From CAWHXG01 sp963833235 (GTDB lineage: Bacteria; Pseudomonadota; Alphaproteobacteria; Rhodobacterales; Rhodobacteraceae): a stretch of 64,000 nucleotides of DNA. A model generated the notes under the pieces. The model did no database searches, was not told the origin of the DNA, and saw nothing but the letters and a program-made list of their open reading frames with translations. The position numbers and the translations under genes are program-made. Each line of letters starts with the position of its first letter. Position 1 is the stretch's first letter. The stretch is taken from contig CAWHXG010000001.1 of assembly GCA_963833235.1 (NCBI GenBank), positions 310,001-374,000 on the forward strand, written 5' to 3'. Below are positions 16,189-25,416 of the stretch, in pieces.

Positions 16189-17791
16189 AGGCCTGCCTTT
16201 CGATCTCGGCCGCGATGATCGTAAAGGTTTCGGCCGCCAGCGCATCGCCCAGGGCCGCGCGAAGGGAAGGCCTGTCGCGCACCGTCACGCCCGCGCCGCC
16301 GAAGGCACGCCCGATCGCCGCATAATCGTGATGGCCGAAATCGACGCCGAGATTGGGCATCTGATTCTCCCGCTGCTTCTTTTCGATCAGGGCGAGGCTG
16401 GCATCGACGAAGATCACGAAGATCACCGGCAGGCCCAGCTCCGCCGCCGTGGCCAGCTCTCCGGCGATCATGAGGAACCCCGCATCGCCCATGAAGGCCA
16501 CCACAGGCACGCCCGGGGCCACGATGGCCGTGCCGATGCCCAGCGGCAGCGCGCAGCCCATGGTGCAGAGCGCGGTGGATTGCATCAGCGTGCGGGGGCC
16601 GGGGCACGCCCACATCTGCGACAGCAGGATCCGGTGCGCGCCGCTGTCGACGCTCGCCAGGGTTTCGGGCGGCAGCACCGCGCGGCATTCGGCGATCACC
16701 CCGGCCGGGCCCCAGGGCACGTCCGCCGGAAAGGCCCGGGCCAGGTCCTTGCGAAGGGCCTCGACCTCGCCGCCGGGCCAGGCCGACGGCGCGACCGCGA
16801 TGTCGGCGCCGGGGCCGGTCAGCAGCTTGCAGGTCGCCCCCACATGCGCCGCGATCTCGATGCTGGCGCGGTGCATCCCGTGCGCCCCGGGTTCGGCCAC
16901 GATGTCGATGATCGTCTGGCTGGCCGGGTCCCAGACCTCGCGCCAGCCCGGACGCATCTCGATCGGGTCGTAGCCGAGGCAGAGGATCAGATCGGCGCTG
17001 CGGACGACCGGCAGGATCAGCGCATCCGCCTTCGGCGAAAGCCCTGCGGCGCCCAAGCAAAGCGGATGATCCTCGGGTACCACGCCCTTGGCCTTGTAGG
17101 TGGTCAGGAACGGGATCTTCAGCCGTTCCAGCATGGCCCGCGCGATGTCGCCCGAGCCTTCGACCATCACGTCGAGCCCCAGGATCGCAATAGGTCGTTC
17201 CGCGGACCCGAGCGCGTCGCGAACATCTTCCAGCACGTCGTCGTCCGAAGGGACCGTCCGGGCGCGGGCCGGCGCCGCGCCCGGCGTATCCTGCGCGGAG
17301 CTGCTAGCCACCGCGATCGGCACGTCGATATGCACCGGGCCGGGGCGCGGGCGACGCGCGAGATCCAGCGCCTTGTCGGCGATCAGCCCCGCCGCCCCGG
17401 CATTCAGCCGGAACGTGCCCTTGGCGATCGGCGCCAGAACGGCGCGGTGATCGAGCACCTGGTGGGTATACCCCTCGGCCACGTCGGCATCGACGCAACC
17501 CGTCAGCACGATCAGCGGCACCCTGTCCTGATGGGCGTTGGCGATAGCGTTGACGCCGTTCATCGCGCCGGGGCCGAGGGTCGCCACCAGCACCCCCGGC
17601 GCGCCGGTCCGGTGATGCGCGGCCTCCGCCATGAAGCCGGCCGCGGTCTCGTGCTTGACCAGGACAAAGGCGATTCCCGCCGCGTCGAGGGCCCGGATCA
17701 GGGTCAGGACCTCTCCGCCCGGCATCCCGAAGGCATGGCGCACGCCGGCGCGGTAGAGCCGCCGGGCCAGGACATCCGCAGCGCTGGTCAT
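16172..17791 (-). CDS. Thiamine pyrophosphate-dependent enzyme (acetolactate synthase-like)
   Basis: The 539-residue protein has the three ThDP-enzyme domains. Glu48 in VLVKHETAAGF is the usual cofactor-activating glutamate, a central domain spans about 185-330, and a C-terminal ThDP domain holds GDAGF (435-439). The metal-site partner usually given by Asn is Asp463 (VDASLALIEKKQ). It resembles the acetolactate synthase/oxalyl-CoA decarboxylase/sulfoacetaldehyde acetyltransferase branch, but no substrate can be assigned. The ATG at 17791 gives MTSAADVLARRLYRAG. It forms a two-gene unit with the downstream CoA-transferase and is divergent from the frc operon. Confidence 0.85.
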   Translation of the reverse strand: MTSAADVLARRLYRAGVRHAFGMPGGEVLTLIRALDAAGIAFVLVKHETAAGFMAEAAHHRTGAPGVLVATLGPGAMNGVNAIANAHQDRVPLIVLTGCVDADVAEGYTHQVLDHRAVLAPIAKGTFRLNAGAAGLIADKALDLARRPRPGPVHIDVPIAVASSSAQDTPGAAPARARTVPSDDDVLEDVRDALGSAERPIAILGLDVMVEGSGDIARAMLERLKIPFLTTYKAKGVVPEDHPLCLGAAGLSPKADALILPVVRSADLILCLGYDPIEMRPGWREVWDPASQTIIDIVAEPGAHGMHRASIEIAAHVGATCKLLTGPGADIAVAPSAWPGGEVEALRKDLARAFPADVPWGPAGVIAECRAVLPPETLASVDSGAHRILLSQMWACPGPRTLMQSTALCTMGCALPLGIGTAIVAPGVPVVAFMGDAGFLMIAGELATAAELGLPVIFVIFVDASLALIEKKQRENQMPNLGVDFGHHDYAAIGRAFGGAGVTVRDRPSLRAALGDALAAETFTIIAAEIERQAYDDAI

Positions 17792-18042
17792 CTTCGAAGC
17801 CTCCCCGGGGCGTTTCCTGCGGCTTCGGTGGTCCAGCGAAAGACCAGCAAGGTCAAGGGGCAACCCGCCCCTTAGCGTGCGCCGGGGCCGCGGCGCCCGG
17901 CGATCCCCCGCCGAAGTTAGACGTTGACGAAGGTGCCCAGTTTTGCGCGAGATGAGCCACGCCGGCGGTTCGACCGGCATCGACAAACCGAAGCGACGCT
18001 GTCGCGGCTGGCCGGATCGGCCGGAACTCTCTGGGAGGAGAC

Positions 18043-19062
18043 ATGATGAAGACGCTGCTGACGGGCACCGCCCTGACCCTTATCCTGAGCACGGGGTCCG
18101 CTCTGGCCCAATCCGATGTCAGCGCCTGCCTGATCACCAAGACCGACACCAACCCCTTCTTCGTGAAGATGCGGGAGGGCGCGCAGGCCAAGGCCGACGA
18201 GCTGGGCATCGAGCTCAAGACCTTCGCGGGCCGCGTCGACGGCGACCACGAGACCCAGGTCTCGGCCATCGAGACCTGCATCGCCGATGGCGCCAGCGGG
18301 ATCCTGATCACGGCATCCGACACGTCGTCCATCGTGCAGTCGGTCACCCAGGCCCGCGACGCCGGGCTACTGGTGATTGCGCTCGACACCCCGCTGGAGC
18401 CCATCGACGCCGCAGACGCGACCTTTGCGACCGACAACTTCCTGGCCGGCGAGCTGATCGGCCAATGGGCGAGGGCGCAGATGGGCGACGCGGCGGACAG
18501 CGCCAAGATAGCGATGCTGGACCTGGCCGTGAGCCAGCCTTCGGTGGGCGTGCTGCGCGACCAGGGCTTCCTGCAGGGCTTCGGGATTGAGCTCAATGAC
18601 CCTAACGTCAACGGCGACGAGGACGACCCGCGCATCGTCGGCAACGACGTGACCCAGGGCAACGAAGAGGGCGGCCGCCGCGCGATGGAGAACCTGCTGG
18701 CGCAGGATCCCGAGATTAACGTGGTCTACACCATCAACGAGCCCGCCGCCGCGGGCGCCTATGAGACGCTGAAGGCGTTCGGCCGCGAAGGCGAGGTGCT
18801 GATCGTCAGCGTCGACGGCGGATGCCCCGGCGTGCAGAACGTGGCCGACGGGGTTATCGGCGCCACCTCGCAGCAATACCCGCTGCTGATGGCGTCGCTG
18901 GGGATCGAGGCCATCGCCCAGTACGCCGCGGACGGAACGCTTCCCGAGCCGTCCGAGGGCAAGGACTTCACCGATACCGGCGTGGCCCTGGTCACCGACC
19001 AACCCGCCGACGGGGTCGAGAGCATCTCTGTCGAGGAAGGTCTGGAGAAATGCTGGGGCTGA
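18043..19062 (+). CDS. frcB: Sugar ABC transporter substrate-binding protein (FrcB-like)
   Basis: The 339-residue protein has a signal peptide (MMKTLLTGTALTLILSTGSA, cleavage near ALAQS) and a type I periplasmic-binding fold. Seen are CLITKTDTNPFFVKMREGAQ, LKTFAGRVDGDHETQVSAIE, GILITASDTSSI and VSVDGGCPGVQNV. This matches FrcB, the fructose-binding protein of rhizobia, and the following genes have the frcBCAK order. GGAGGAGAC stands directly before the ATG. Ligand identity (fructose, ribose or mannose) is inferred from synteny. Confidence 0.88.
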   Translation: MMKTLLTGTALTLILSTGSALAQSDVSACLITKTDTNPFFVKMREGAQAKADELGIELKTFAGRVDGDHETQVSAIETCIADGASGILITASDTSSIVQSVTQARDAGLLVIALDTPLEPIDAADATFATDNFLAGELIGQWARAQMGDAADSAKIAMLDLAVSQPSVGVLRDQGFLQGFGIELNDPNVNGDEDDPRIVGNDVTQGNEEGGRRAMENLLAQDPEINVVYTINEPAAAGAYETLKAFGREGEVLIVSVDGGCPGVQNVADGVIGATSQQYPLLMASLGIEAIAQYAADGTLPEPSEGKDFTDTGVALVTDQPADGVESISVEEGLEKCWG

Positions 19063-19117
19063 TCTGACGATGCTGGCCGGGAACTGACCCGGCCGGCCTG
19101 ACGCCGGAGGAGCACGC

Positions 19118-20179
19118 ATGGCAACCGATACCGACGCTTACGAGGGGCAGGCGAACCGCAACGAACGGGTGGCGGAATTTGCGCCACACCGGAAGGGCGC
19201 GCTCGCTCATCTTCAGCACTGGCTGCATCAAGTGCCTTCGCTGGTGCCGCTGATCGTGTTGCTGGTCTCGATCCTGGTCTTCGGGCTGCTTCTGGGTTCG
19301 CGGTTCTTCTCGCCCTTCGCGCTCACCCTGATCCTGCAGCAGGTGCAGATCGTCGGCATCGTCGCGGCGGCCCAGAGCCTGGTGATCCTGACCGCGGGGA
19401 TCGACCTCAGCGTGGGCGCGATCATGGTGCTGTCCTCGGTCGTGATGGGGCAGTTCACCTTCCGCTACGGACTGCCGCCCTCCATCGCCATCGTCTGCGG
19501 GCTGGCCGTGGGCACCGCGTGCGGCTTCGTGAACGGCTGGCTGGTGGCGCGTATGAAGCTGCCGCCCTTCATCGTGACGCTCGGCATGTGGCAGATCGTT
19601 CTGGCCGCCAATTTCCTCTACTCCGCCAACGAGACCATCCGCGCCCAGGACATCGAGGCAGAGGCACCGCTTCTGCAGCTTTTCGGCACCACCTTTCGCG
19701 TCGGCGGCGCGGTCTTCACCGTCGGCGTCGTCTTCATGGTGCTGCTCGTGGCGGTCCTCACCTACGTCCTGCGCCAGACCGCCTGGGGGCGGCACGTCTA
19801 TGCGGTGGGCGACGATCCCGAGGCGGCAGAGCTCTCGGGCGTCGACGTCAAGCGGATGCTGATCTCGGTCTACATGCTCTCGGGGCTCATCTGCGCCTTT
19901 GCGGGCTGGGCGCTGATCGGGCGGATCGGCTCGGTCAGCCCCACCTCGGGCCAGCTCGCCAACATCGAAAGCATCACCGCCGTGGTGATCGGCGGCATCT
20001 CCCTCTTCGGGGGGCGCGGCTCGATCATGGGCGCGCTCTTCGGCGCGCTGATCGTGGGGGTCTTCACCCTCGGGCTGCGGCTGCTGGGGGCGGATGCGCA
20101 ATGGACCTACCTGCTGATCGGCCTGCTCATCATCGCCGCCGTCGCGGTGGACCAGTGGATCAGGAAGGTCTCGGTATGA
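19118..20179 (+). CDS. frcC: Sugar ABC transporter permease (FrcC-like)
   Basis: The 353-residue protein is a BPD_transp_2-type permease with about ten transmembrane segments. Conserved features are AAAQSLVILTAGIDLSVGAI, FVNGWLVARMKLPPFIVTLG, the cytoplasmic loop GRHVYAVGDDPEAAELSGVD and IGGISLFGGRGSIMGALFGA near the C-terminus. A hydrophilic N-terminal tail of about 40 residues precedes the first segment. Its stop codon overlaps the frcA start (ATGA). It forms the membrane channel for FrcB and FrcA. Confidence 0.9.
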   Translation: MATDTDAYEGQANRNERVAEFAPHRKGALAHLQHWLHQVPSLVPLIVLLVSILVFGLLLGSRFFSPFALTLILQQVQIVGIVAAAQSLVILTAGIDLSVGAIMVLSSVVMGQFTFRYGLPPSIAIVCGLAVGTACGFVNGWLVARMKLPPFIVTLGMWQIVLAANFLYSANETIRAQDIEAEAPLLQLFGTTFRVGGAVFTVGVVFMVLLVAVLTYVLRQTAWGRHVYAVGDDPEAAELSGVDVKRMLISVYMLSGLICAFAGWALIGRIGSVSPTSGQLANIESITAVVIGGISLFGGRGSIMGALFGALIVGVFTLGLRLLGADAQWTYLLIGLLIIAAVAVDQWIRKVSV

Positions 20180-20955
20180 CGGAGCCGCTGCTGAAGGGCC
20201 GCAACCTGGTCAAGCGCTATGGCCGTGTCACAGCGCTCGATCATTGCGACTTCGATCTTATGCCGGGCGAGATCCTGGCGGTGATCGGCGACAACGGCGC
20301 GGGCAAGTCCACCCTCATCAAGGCGATCTCGGGGGCGGTCATCCCCGACGAGGGCGAGGTTTACCTGAACGGCGAGAAGCTGAACTTCAACTCGCCAAAC
20401 GATGCGCGGGCGGCGGGGATCGAGACGGTCTACCAGACGCTGGCCATGTCGCCAGCACTCAGCATTGCCGACAACCTCTTCATGGGGCGCGAGCTGCGCA
20501 AGCCCGGCTTCATGGGCAAGTACCTGCGGCAGCTCGACCACAAGGCGATGGAGACCTTCGCCCGCGACAAGCTTTCCGAGCTGGGGCTGATGACGATCCA
20601 GAACATCAATCAGGCGGTCGAGACGCTTTCGGGCGGCCAACGGCAGGGGGTGGCCGTGGCCCGCGCCGCCGCGTTCGGCTCGAAGGTGATCATCCTCGAC
20701 GAGCCCACCGCGGCGCTTGGCGTCAAGGAAAGCCGCCGGGTGCTGGAGCTGATCCAGGACGTGCGCTCGCGCGGCGTGCCGATTATCCTGATCAGCCACA
20801 ACATGCCGCATGTCTTCGAGGTGGCGGACCGGGTGCATGTGCACCGGCTGGGCAAGCGACTGTGCGTGATCGACCCCAAGAACCATTCGATGTCCGATGC
20901 CGTCGCCTACATGACCGGCGCCAAGGAACCGGAGCCGGATCTGGAACCTGCGTGA
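20176..20955 (+). CDS. frcA: Sugar ABC transporter ATP-binding protein (FrcA-like)
   Basis: The 259-residue protein has one ATPase domain: Walker A GDNGAGKST (38-46), signature LSGGQRQG (151-158) and Walker B VIILDEPTAA (171-180), followed by ISHNMPHVFE. Unlike RbsA or XylG it has a single nucleotide-binding domain, as FrcA does. The ATG overlaps the frcC stop and the stop overlaps the frcK GTG, so the four genes are tightly coupled. Confidence 0.92.
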   Translation: MTEPLLKGRNLVKRYGRVTALDHCDFDLMPGEILAVIGDNGAGKSTLIKAISGAVIPDEGEVYLNGEKLNFNSPNDARAAGIETVYQTLAMSPALSIADNLFMGRELRKPGFMGKYLRQLDHKAMETFARDKLSELGLMTIQNINQAVETLSGGQRQGVAVARAAAFGSKVIILDEPTAALGVKESRRVLELIQDVRSRGVPIILISHNMPHVFEVADRVHVHRLGKRLCVIDPKNHSMSDAVAYMTGAKEPEPDLEPA

Positions 20956-21590
20956 CGCGCGCGGTAACGCAGGCGGAACTTGCGGCGCTGGCCCTGGCGC
21001 TGCCCCGCGGAGAGGGGCGGCAACTGGTGGCCGTGGCCGGCCCGCCCGCCAGCGGCAAGTCCACCCTGGCGGAATGGCTGGCGGCCGAGATCGCCGCCGC
21101 GGGGCGGGCGGCCTGCGTGGTGCCGATGGACGGCTTTCACCTCGACAACGCGCTTCTGGATGCGCGGGGGCTGCGCGCCCGCAAGGGGGCGCCGGAGACG
21201 TTCGACAGGCCGGGCCTGGCCGTCCTCGTGCAGCGCCTGCGCGCGCCAGGCCCGGTCGTTTATCCGCTCTTCGACCGCGCGCGCGACCTCGCCGTGGCCC
21301 AAGCAGCCGAGGTTCCTGAGGCCTGCGAGCTGGTGGTGCTGGAGGGGAACTACCTCCTCCTCCACGAGCCCGGCTGGCGGGATCTGGCGCTGCTTTGGCA
21401 CTTGTCGGTCTGGGTGGAGGTGCCGGAAGCCGTTCTGCGCAGCCGCCTTGTGGCCCGGTGGCTGGAGCATGGCCATGACTATGCCGCCGCAGTGGCGCGC
21501 AGCGAGGAGAACGACCTGCCGAACGCGCGGCGGCTGATCCAGAACCGCTTGCCCAGCGACGTCGCGGTGGAGCTGTCGGGCGCAGCCTGA
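20952..21590 (+). CDS. frcK: Nucleoside/nucleotide kinase family protein (FrcK-like)
   Basis: The 212-residue protein is a P-loop kinase of the uridine kinase/pantothenate kinase group, with GPPASGKST at residues 30-38, PMDGFHLDN, DRARDLAV and VVLEGNYLLL. It starts with a GTG that overlaps the frcA stop (GTGA). In Sinorhizobium the fourth frc gene encodes such a kinase, thought to phosphorylate the imported sugar. No frcR regulator gene is beside the operon here. Confidence 0.88.
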   Translation: MTRAVTQAELAALALALPRGEGRQLVAVAGPPASGKSTLAEWLAAEIAAAGRAACVVPMDGFHLDNALLDARGLRARKGAPETFDRPGLAVLVQRLRAPGPVVYPLFDRARDLAVAQAAEVPEACELVVLEGNYLLLHEPGWRDLALLWHLSVWVEVPEAVLRSRLVARWLEHGHDYAAAVARSEENDLPNARRLIQNRLPSDVAVELSGAA

Positions 21591-21881
21591 GACGAACGGT
21601 CATCGCCCTCCCTGGCCTTTGCTGGAGCATGGGCTTCAACGCCGCTAGATGTGCGTAGCGCCGACGACGGCCCCGACCGCGGATGGATGTGATGACGATG
21701 ATGTCACGTAGGGCGCCGACGCCGCGCCGGATGCCCCTGGGGACGGGTTTGGCATGTAAAGTCATCGGGTCGGGGCCAGTTCCCTGGAGGCTCCTGACGC
21801 CTGCCCATACGGCAACCAGGCAACCAAGCCATCGCATCGGGGCGCCCGCAGCCGCCCCGGTGCCTTTCTCAGGGTTCCGCG

Positions 21882-23063
21882 ATGCCTGATCGGAGCGCTA
21901 GGAGTCCGGGCGCGCCGGCATCCGGGATCGTGGTTGGCGCGATGCGCCGTGACATGCCCCGCGCCGTCGCCAGACTGCACGGCACGATCCTGAGCGACGT
22001 CCTTCCCGTCTGGCTGGCGACTGCGCACGATGCGGGCTCCGGGCACTTCCATGAAGGGCTGGCGCTGGATGGCGGCCACCTTTCCTCGAACCGCCTGCGC
22101 ATCCGGACTGCGGCGCGGATGATCCACGTCTATGCCGATGCCGCCAGGCTGGGGCTCGGGCCGCCGGGGGGCCTTGCCGCGGCGCGCGCCGCAGCCGGGG
22201 CGCTGGAGCGCGACGCGCGCCATGCGGGGGGCGGCTATGTGCGCGCCATCGGGCGGCGCGACGGCACGGTCGCCGACCCCGTCCGCGATCTCTACGACCA
22301 GTCCTGCGTGCTGCTGGCCTTCGCCAGCCTGCACCACGCCACCGGCGAGCGCGTCTGGCGCGACCGTGCCGATGCCTTGCTGAGCGTGCTCGACGCCGCG
22401 CTTGCGGCCCCGCAAGGCGGCTGGGCCGAAGACGATCGCGGCACCCTGCCCCGGCGCCAGAACCCTCACATGCACATGTTCGAGGCACTGCTCGCGCTGG
22501 CCGCATCCACCGGCGCGCCCGGGCATCTGCGGCGGCTGGCGGCCCTGGGCGATCTGCTGGAGGAACGGTTCGTGGGGCCCGATGGCCTGCTTTGCGAGCA
22601 TTTCGGGCCGGAATGGGAACGCGGGCCCGCCTGGCGCTCCGAAAGGCTGGAGCCCGGCCACATGGCGGAATGGGCCTGGCTGCTGCAGGCCGCCGCGCCG
22701 CTGACGGGGCGGGACAGGGCCGGGCTGGCGGGGCGGCTGATCGAGGCGGCGCACGCCATCGGGCGCGATCCCCGCGACCCCCGGCTGCTGCTGGACGAGG
22801 TGGATGCCGCAGGCACCCATCTGGGCGCAGGGCGGCGGCTTTGGTCGCAGATAGAGTACATCAAGGGCAGCCTTTCGGTGGGCCTGCCGGATGTGGCCGA
22901 GGCGGCGGCAGAGGCCGTTTTCGAGAGCTATCTGGCGGACGCCCCGCGTGGCCTCTGGCGCGATGCCTTCGACGCCCGGGGCGAGCCGGCGGCGCAGACT
23001 GTGCCGGCGAGCTCGTGCTATCACCTCTGGACGCTGGCCGCGGGGCTGACCGAGGCGCCCTGA
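21882..23063 (+). CDS. AGE family epimerase/isomerase
   Basis: The 393-residue protein matches the N-acylglucosamine 2-epimerase/mannose isomerase family, an (alpha/alpha)6 barrel. Visible features are DAGSGHFHEGLALDG, DLYDQSCVLLAFASLHHATG, RRQNPHMHMFEALLAL with the catalytic-type histidine, EHFGPEW, RLEPGHMAEWAWLL and RRLWSQIEYIKGSL. The first ATG gives about 20 extra residues; an ATG at 21942 is an alternative start. Position downstream of frcBCAK suggests conversion of an imported sugar such as mannose to fructose, but the 290-bp gap allows separate transcription. Confidence 0.85.
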   Translation: MPDRSARSPGAPASGIVVGAMRRDMPRAVARLHGTILSDVLPVWLATAHDAGSGHFHEGLALDGGHLSSNRLRIRTAARMIHVYADAARLGLGPPGGLAAARAAAGALERDARHAGGGYVRAIGRRDGTVADPVRDLYDQSCVLLAFASLHHATGERVWRDRADALLSVLDAALAAPQGGWAEDDRGTLPRRQNPHMHMFEALLALAASTGAPGHLRRLAALGDLLEERFVGPDGLLCEHFGPEWERGPAWRSERLEPGHMAEWAWLLQAAAPLTGRDRAGLAGRLIEAAHAIGRDPRDPRLLLDEVDAAGTHLGAGRRLWSQIEYIKGSLSVGLPDVAEAAAEAVFESYLADAPRGLWRDAFDARGEPAAQTVPASSCYHLWTLAAGLTEAP

Positions 23064-23141
23064 ACCTCAGATGGCCGATCGTTCCTTCTGCCCCCCGCAA
23101 GCCAAGCGCTGACCGCCCGGGACGCACTGCGCGGCCCGGGC

Positions 23142-23627
23142 TCAACGCACCGTAGGCAGAACCGACAGCGGGCGCTGTTCCTCGATGGCTTCCATCGCGA
23201 AGTAGGAGGTCACATTCTCCAGGTCGACCCGCTCGATCATCCGGCGATAGATCATGTCGTAGCTCGCCATGTCGCGCGTCACCACCTTCGCCAGATAATC
23301 GTAGTCCCCGCCGATCCGGTAGAAGTCGACGATGTCGGAAACCGAAGAGATGTGCCGGTGGAACGTGCGCAGCCACTCCGCCGAATGATGCCGCGTGCGG
23401 ATCATCATGATCACCACCAACCCAAGGCCGAGCCGCGCCCGATCGAGCACCACGGTGCGCCGCAGGATCAGCCCGGCCTCGTCCAGCGCCCGGATCCGTC
23501 GCCAGCAGGCGTTCTGCGAAAGCCCCACCCTTTCCGCAATGTCGCGCTGCGACAGGCGGGCCTCCCGCTGCAGCTCGCGCAGGATGTTGCAATCGATCTG
23601 GTCGATAATCGGCAAATCCTGGGTCAT
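23142..23627 (-). CDS. Lrp/AsnC family transcriptional regulator
   Basis: The 161-residue protein has an N-terminal winged helix-turn-helix (IDCNILRELQREARLSQRDI then ERVGLSQNACWRRIRALDE) and a C-terminal RAM/AsnC effector domain with YDYLAKVVTRDMASYDMI. An upstream ATG at 23678 would add 17 residues without family similarity, so 23627 is chosen. It is divergent from the aminotransferase gene and likely regulates both it and itself in response to an amino acid. Confidence 0.88.
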   Translation of the reverse strand: MTQDLPIIDQIDCNILRELQREARLSQRDIAERVGLSQNACWRRIRALDEAGLILRRTVVLDRARLGLGLVVIMMIRTRHHSAEWLRTFHRHISSVSDIVDFYRIGGDYDYLAKVVTRDMASYDMIYRRMIERVDLENVTSYFAMEAIEEQRPLSVLPTVR

Positions 23628-23633
23628 GTGATC

Positions 23634-23660
23634 GAAAATTTCCGGTATGCGGTGAATTTC
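23634..23660. promoter_or_regulatory. Paired AT-rich palindromes between the Lrp gene and the aminotransferase gene
   Basis: GAAAATTTC (23634-23642) and GAATTTC (23654-23660) are two short AT-centred palindromes with centres about 19 bp apart, roughly two helical turns. They stand out in GC-rich DNA, lie just before the Lrp-type gene and sit in the divergent promoter region. Lrp/AsnC proteins bind such AT-centred sites, so this is a plausible autoregulatory operator. Confidence 0.5.
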
Positions 23661-23721
23661 TGATACTGAAGCCACCATGTCGGTGTGTCAAACTCGATCA
23701 AGCCGCAATGGAAGGGGTTAG

Positions 23722-25260
23722 ATGACGCCGCTCGACGAATTCCGTAGGTTCCTGAACCGACCCGACCTTCCGCAGCGCCTCGCCTCCGGCCTGATCGGCG
23801 ACGATGCGGTCATCGACGGACCCTACGGCCGCAAGCCGTTGGTCTATACCGATTACGTAGCATCGGGCCGGGCGCTGGCGCAGGTCGAGAGCTTCGTGCA
23901 GCAGCGCATCCTGCCCTACTACGCCAACAGCCATTCGCAGGCCTCCCATTGCGGGGCCTTCGTGACCCGCCTGCGCGAGGCCGCCAGGGCCGAGATCGCC
24001 CGGATCACCGGCGCGGATCGGGCCCCGCCCGCAGATCCGATCTCGGTGATCTTCACCGGCGCGGGGGCAACGGCGGGTCTGAACAGGATCGTCGCTTTGC
24101 TCGATATACCGGCTCGCGCCGCTGCGGGCCGGGTCGTGGTGCTGACCGGGCCCTACGAGCATCATTCGAACCTTCTGCCCTGGCGGGAAAGCGGGGCGGA
24201 GGTGATCGAGATCCCCGAGGGGCCTGGCGGCGGGCCCGATATGGCGGCGCTGGCGCAGGCCCTCGGGCAGTCGGCCGGCGCCGATCTGATCGTGGGGGCC
24301 TTCGGCGCGGCTTCGAACGTCACCGGTATCCTGACCGACAGCGATGCCGTGACCCGCTGCCTCAAGGCGCACGGGGCACTGGCCGTCTGGGACTATGGCT
24401 GCGCCGGGCCCTATGTCCCGATCCACATGCGACCGGGCACCGATGCCGCGAAGGACGCCATCGTCTTCTCCAGCCACAAGTTCCCGGGCGGGCCCGGCGG
24501 TTCGGGCGTGACCCTGATCCGGGACGGGATCGTGCAGCGGCGCACGCCCAGCTGGCCCGGCGGCGGCACGGTCAGCTTCGTATCACCATGGGAGCATGTG
24601 TATTCCACCCGCCTGTCCGAGCGCGAAGAGGGCGGAACACCGAACGTGCTGGGAGACATCCGCGCGTCGCTGGCCCTGATGATCAAGGAAGCGCTTGGCG
24701 AGGACTGGTTGGCCGCGCGGCAGGGTGCGCTGCGGGCCCGGGCGCTCGTCGTCTGGCGGAACAATCCGCATCTGGAGCTTCTGGGCCTGGCCGACGCCCC
24801 CGCCCTGCCGATCTTCTCGTTCCGCGTGCAGGATGGGGCGGGCGGGCTGATCCACCACCAGCTCTTCACCCGCATGCTCTCCGACGTGCACGGGATCCAG
24901 GCACGCGGCGGCTGCGCCTGCGCCGGCAGCTACGCGCATGCGCTCCTCGGGATCGACCGGGCCGCCTCTGCCAAGGTGCGCGCGTCGCTGAGCCATGGGG
25001 CGGAAGCGGAGCGACCGGGCTGGGTGCGCCTGAACCTTTCGGCGCTGATGTCGGATGCCAAGGCCGATTTCGTCATCGCGGGCGTGGATGCCCTGGCGCG
25101 CCGCGCCGGGGCTCTGGCGGCGGACTACCGGGAGGACACCGCGACCGCGCGGTTTTCGGCGATTGGCACCGCGACATGTACCGCACCGCAAGAGACCGGC
25201 CCTGCGGATTGGGAGCGGCTTCCGGGCACCGGCGACACACCGGAAGGCCGGGCCGCGTAA
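23722..25260 (+). CDS. Class V aminotransferase / cysteine desulfurase-like PLP enzyme
   Basis: The 512-residue protein has the fold-type I PLP core. Visible are LVYTDYVASGRAL, GAGATAGLNRIVAL, LTGPYEHHSNLLPWRESGA, the cofactor-ring aspartate in AVWDYGCAGPYV, and the Schiff-base lysine Lys253 in FSSHKFPGGPGGSG. A GGCACAGSYAHALLG segment with two cysteines near the C-terminus resembles desulfurase-like active loops. At 512 residues it is longer than typical desulfurases (about 400), with a C-terminal extension. It is divergent from the Lrp regulator and followed by two CMD-type genes. The substrate is unknown. Confidence 0.85.
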   Translation: MTPLDEFRRFLNRPDLPQRLASGLIGDDAVIDGPYGRKPLVYTDYVASGRALAQVESFVQQRILPYYANSHSQASHCGAFVTRLREAARAEIARITGADRAPPADPISVIFTGAGATAGLNRIVALLDIPARAAAGRVVVLTGPYEHHSNLLPWRESGAEVIEIPEGPGGGPDMAALAQALGQSAGADLIVGAFGAASNVTGILTDSDAVTRCLKAHGALAVWDYGCAGPYVPIHMRPGTDAAKDAIVFSSHKFPGGPGGSGVTLIRDGIVQRRTPSWPGGGTVSFVSPWEHVYSTRLSEREEGGTPNVLGDIRASLALMIKEALGEDWLAARQGALRARALVVWRNNPHLELLGLADAPALPIFSFRVQDGAGGLIHHQLFTRMLSDVHGIQARGGCACAGSYAHALLGIDRAASAKVRASLSHGAEAERPGWVRLNLSALMSDAKADFVIAGVDALARRAGALAADYREDTATARFSAIGTATCTAPQETGPADWERLPGTGDTPEGRAA

Positions 25261-25416
25261 TGGGGCGGCCGTGATGCCATTTGCTCTGGCGAGCGTGGCC
25301 GCCGCAGCGAGCGCCCTGGCGCCTGGAAGCCGGAGAGTTGCAGCGCTTGCCGTTGCCAGGCAGTCTGCCTGGGACCCCCGCTGGCCGGCAATGTGCAACC
25401 CCGGGAAGGGAGACCC

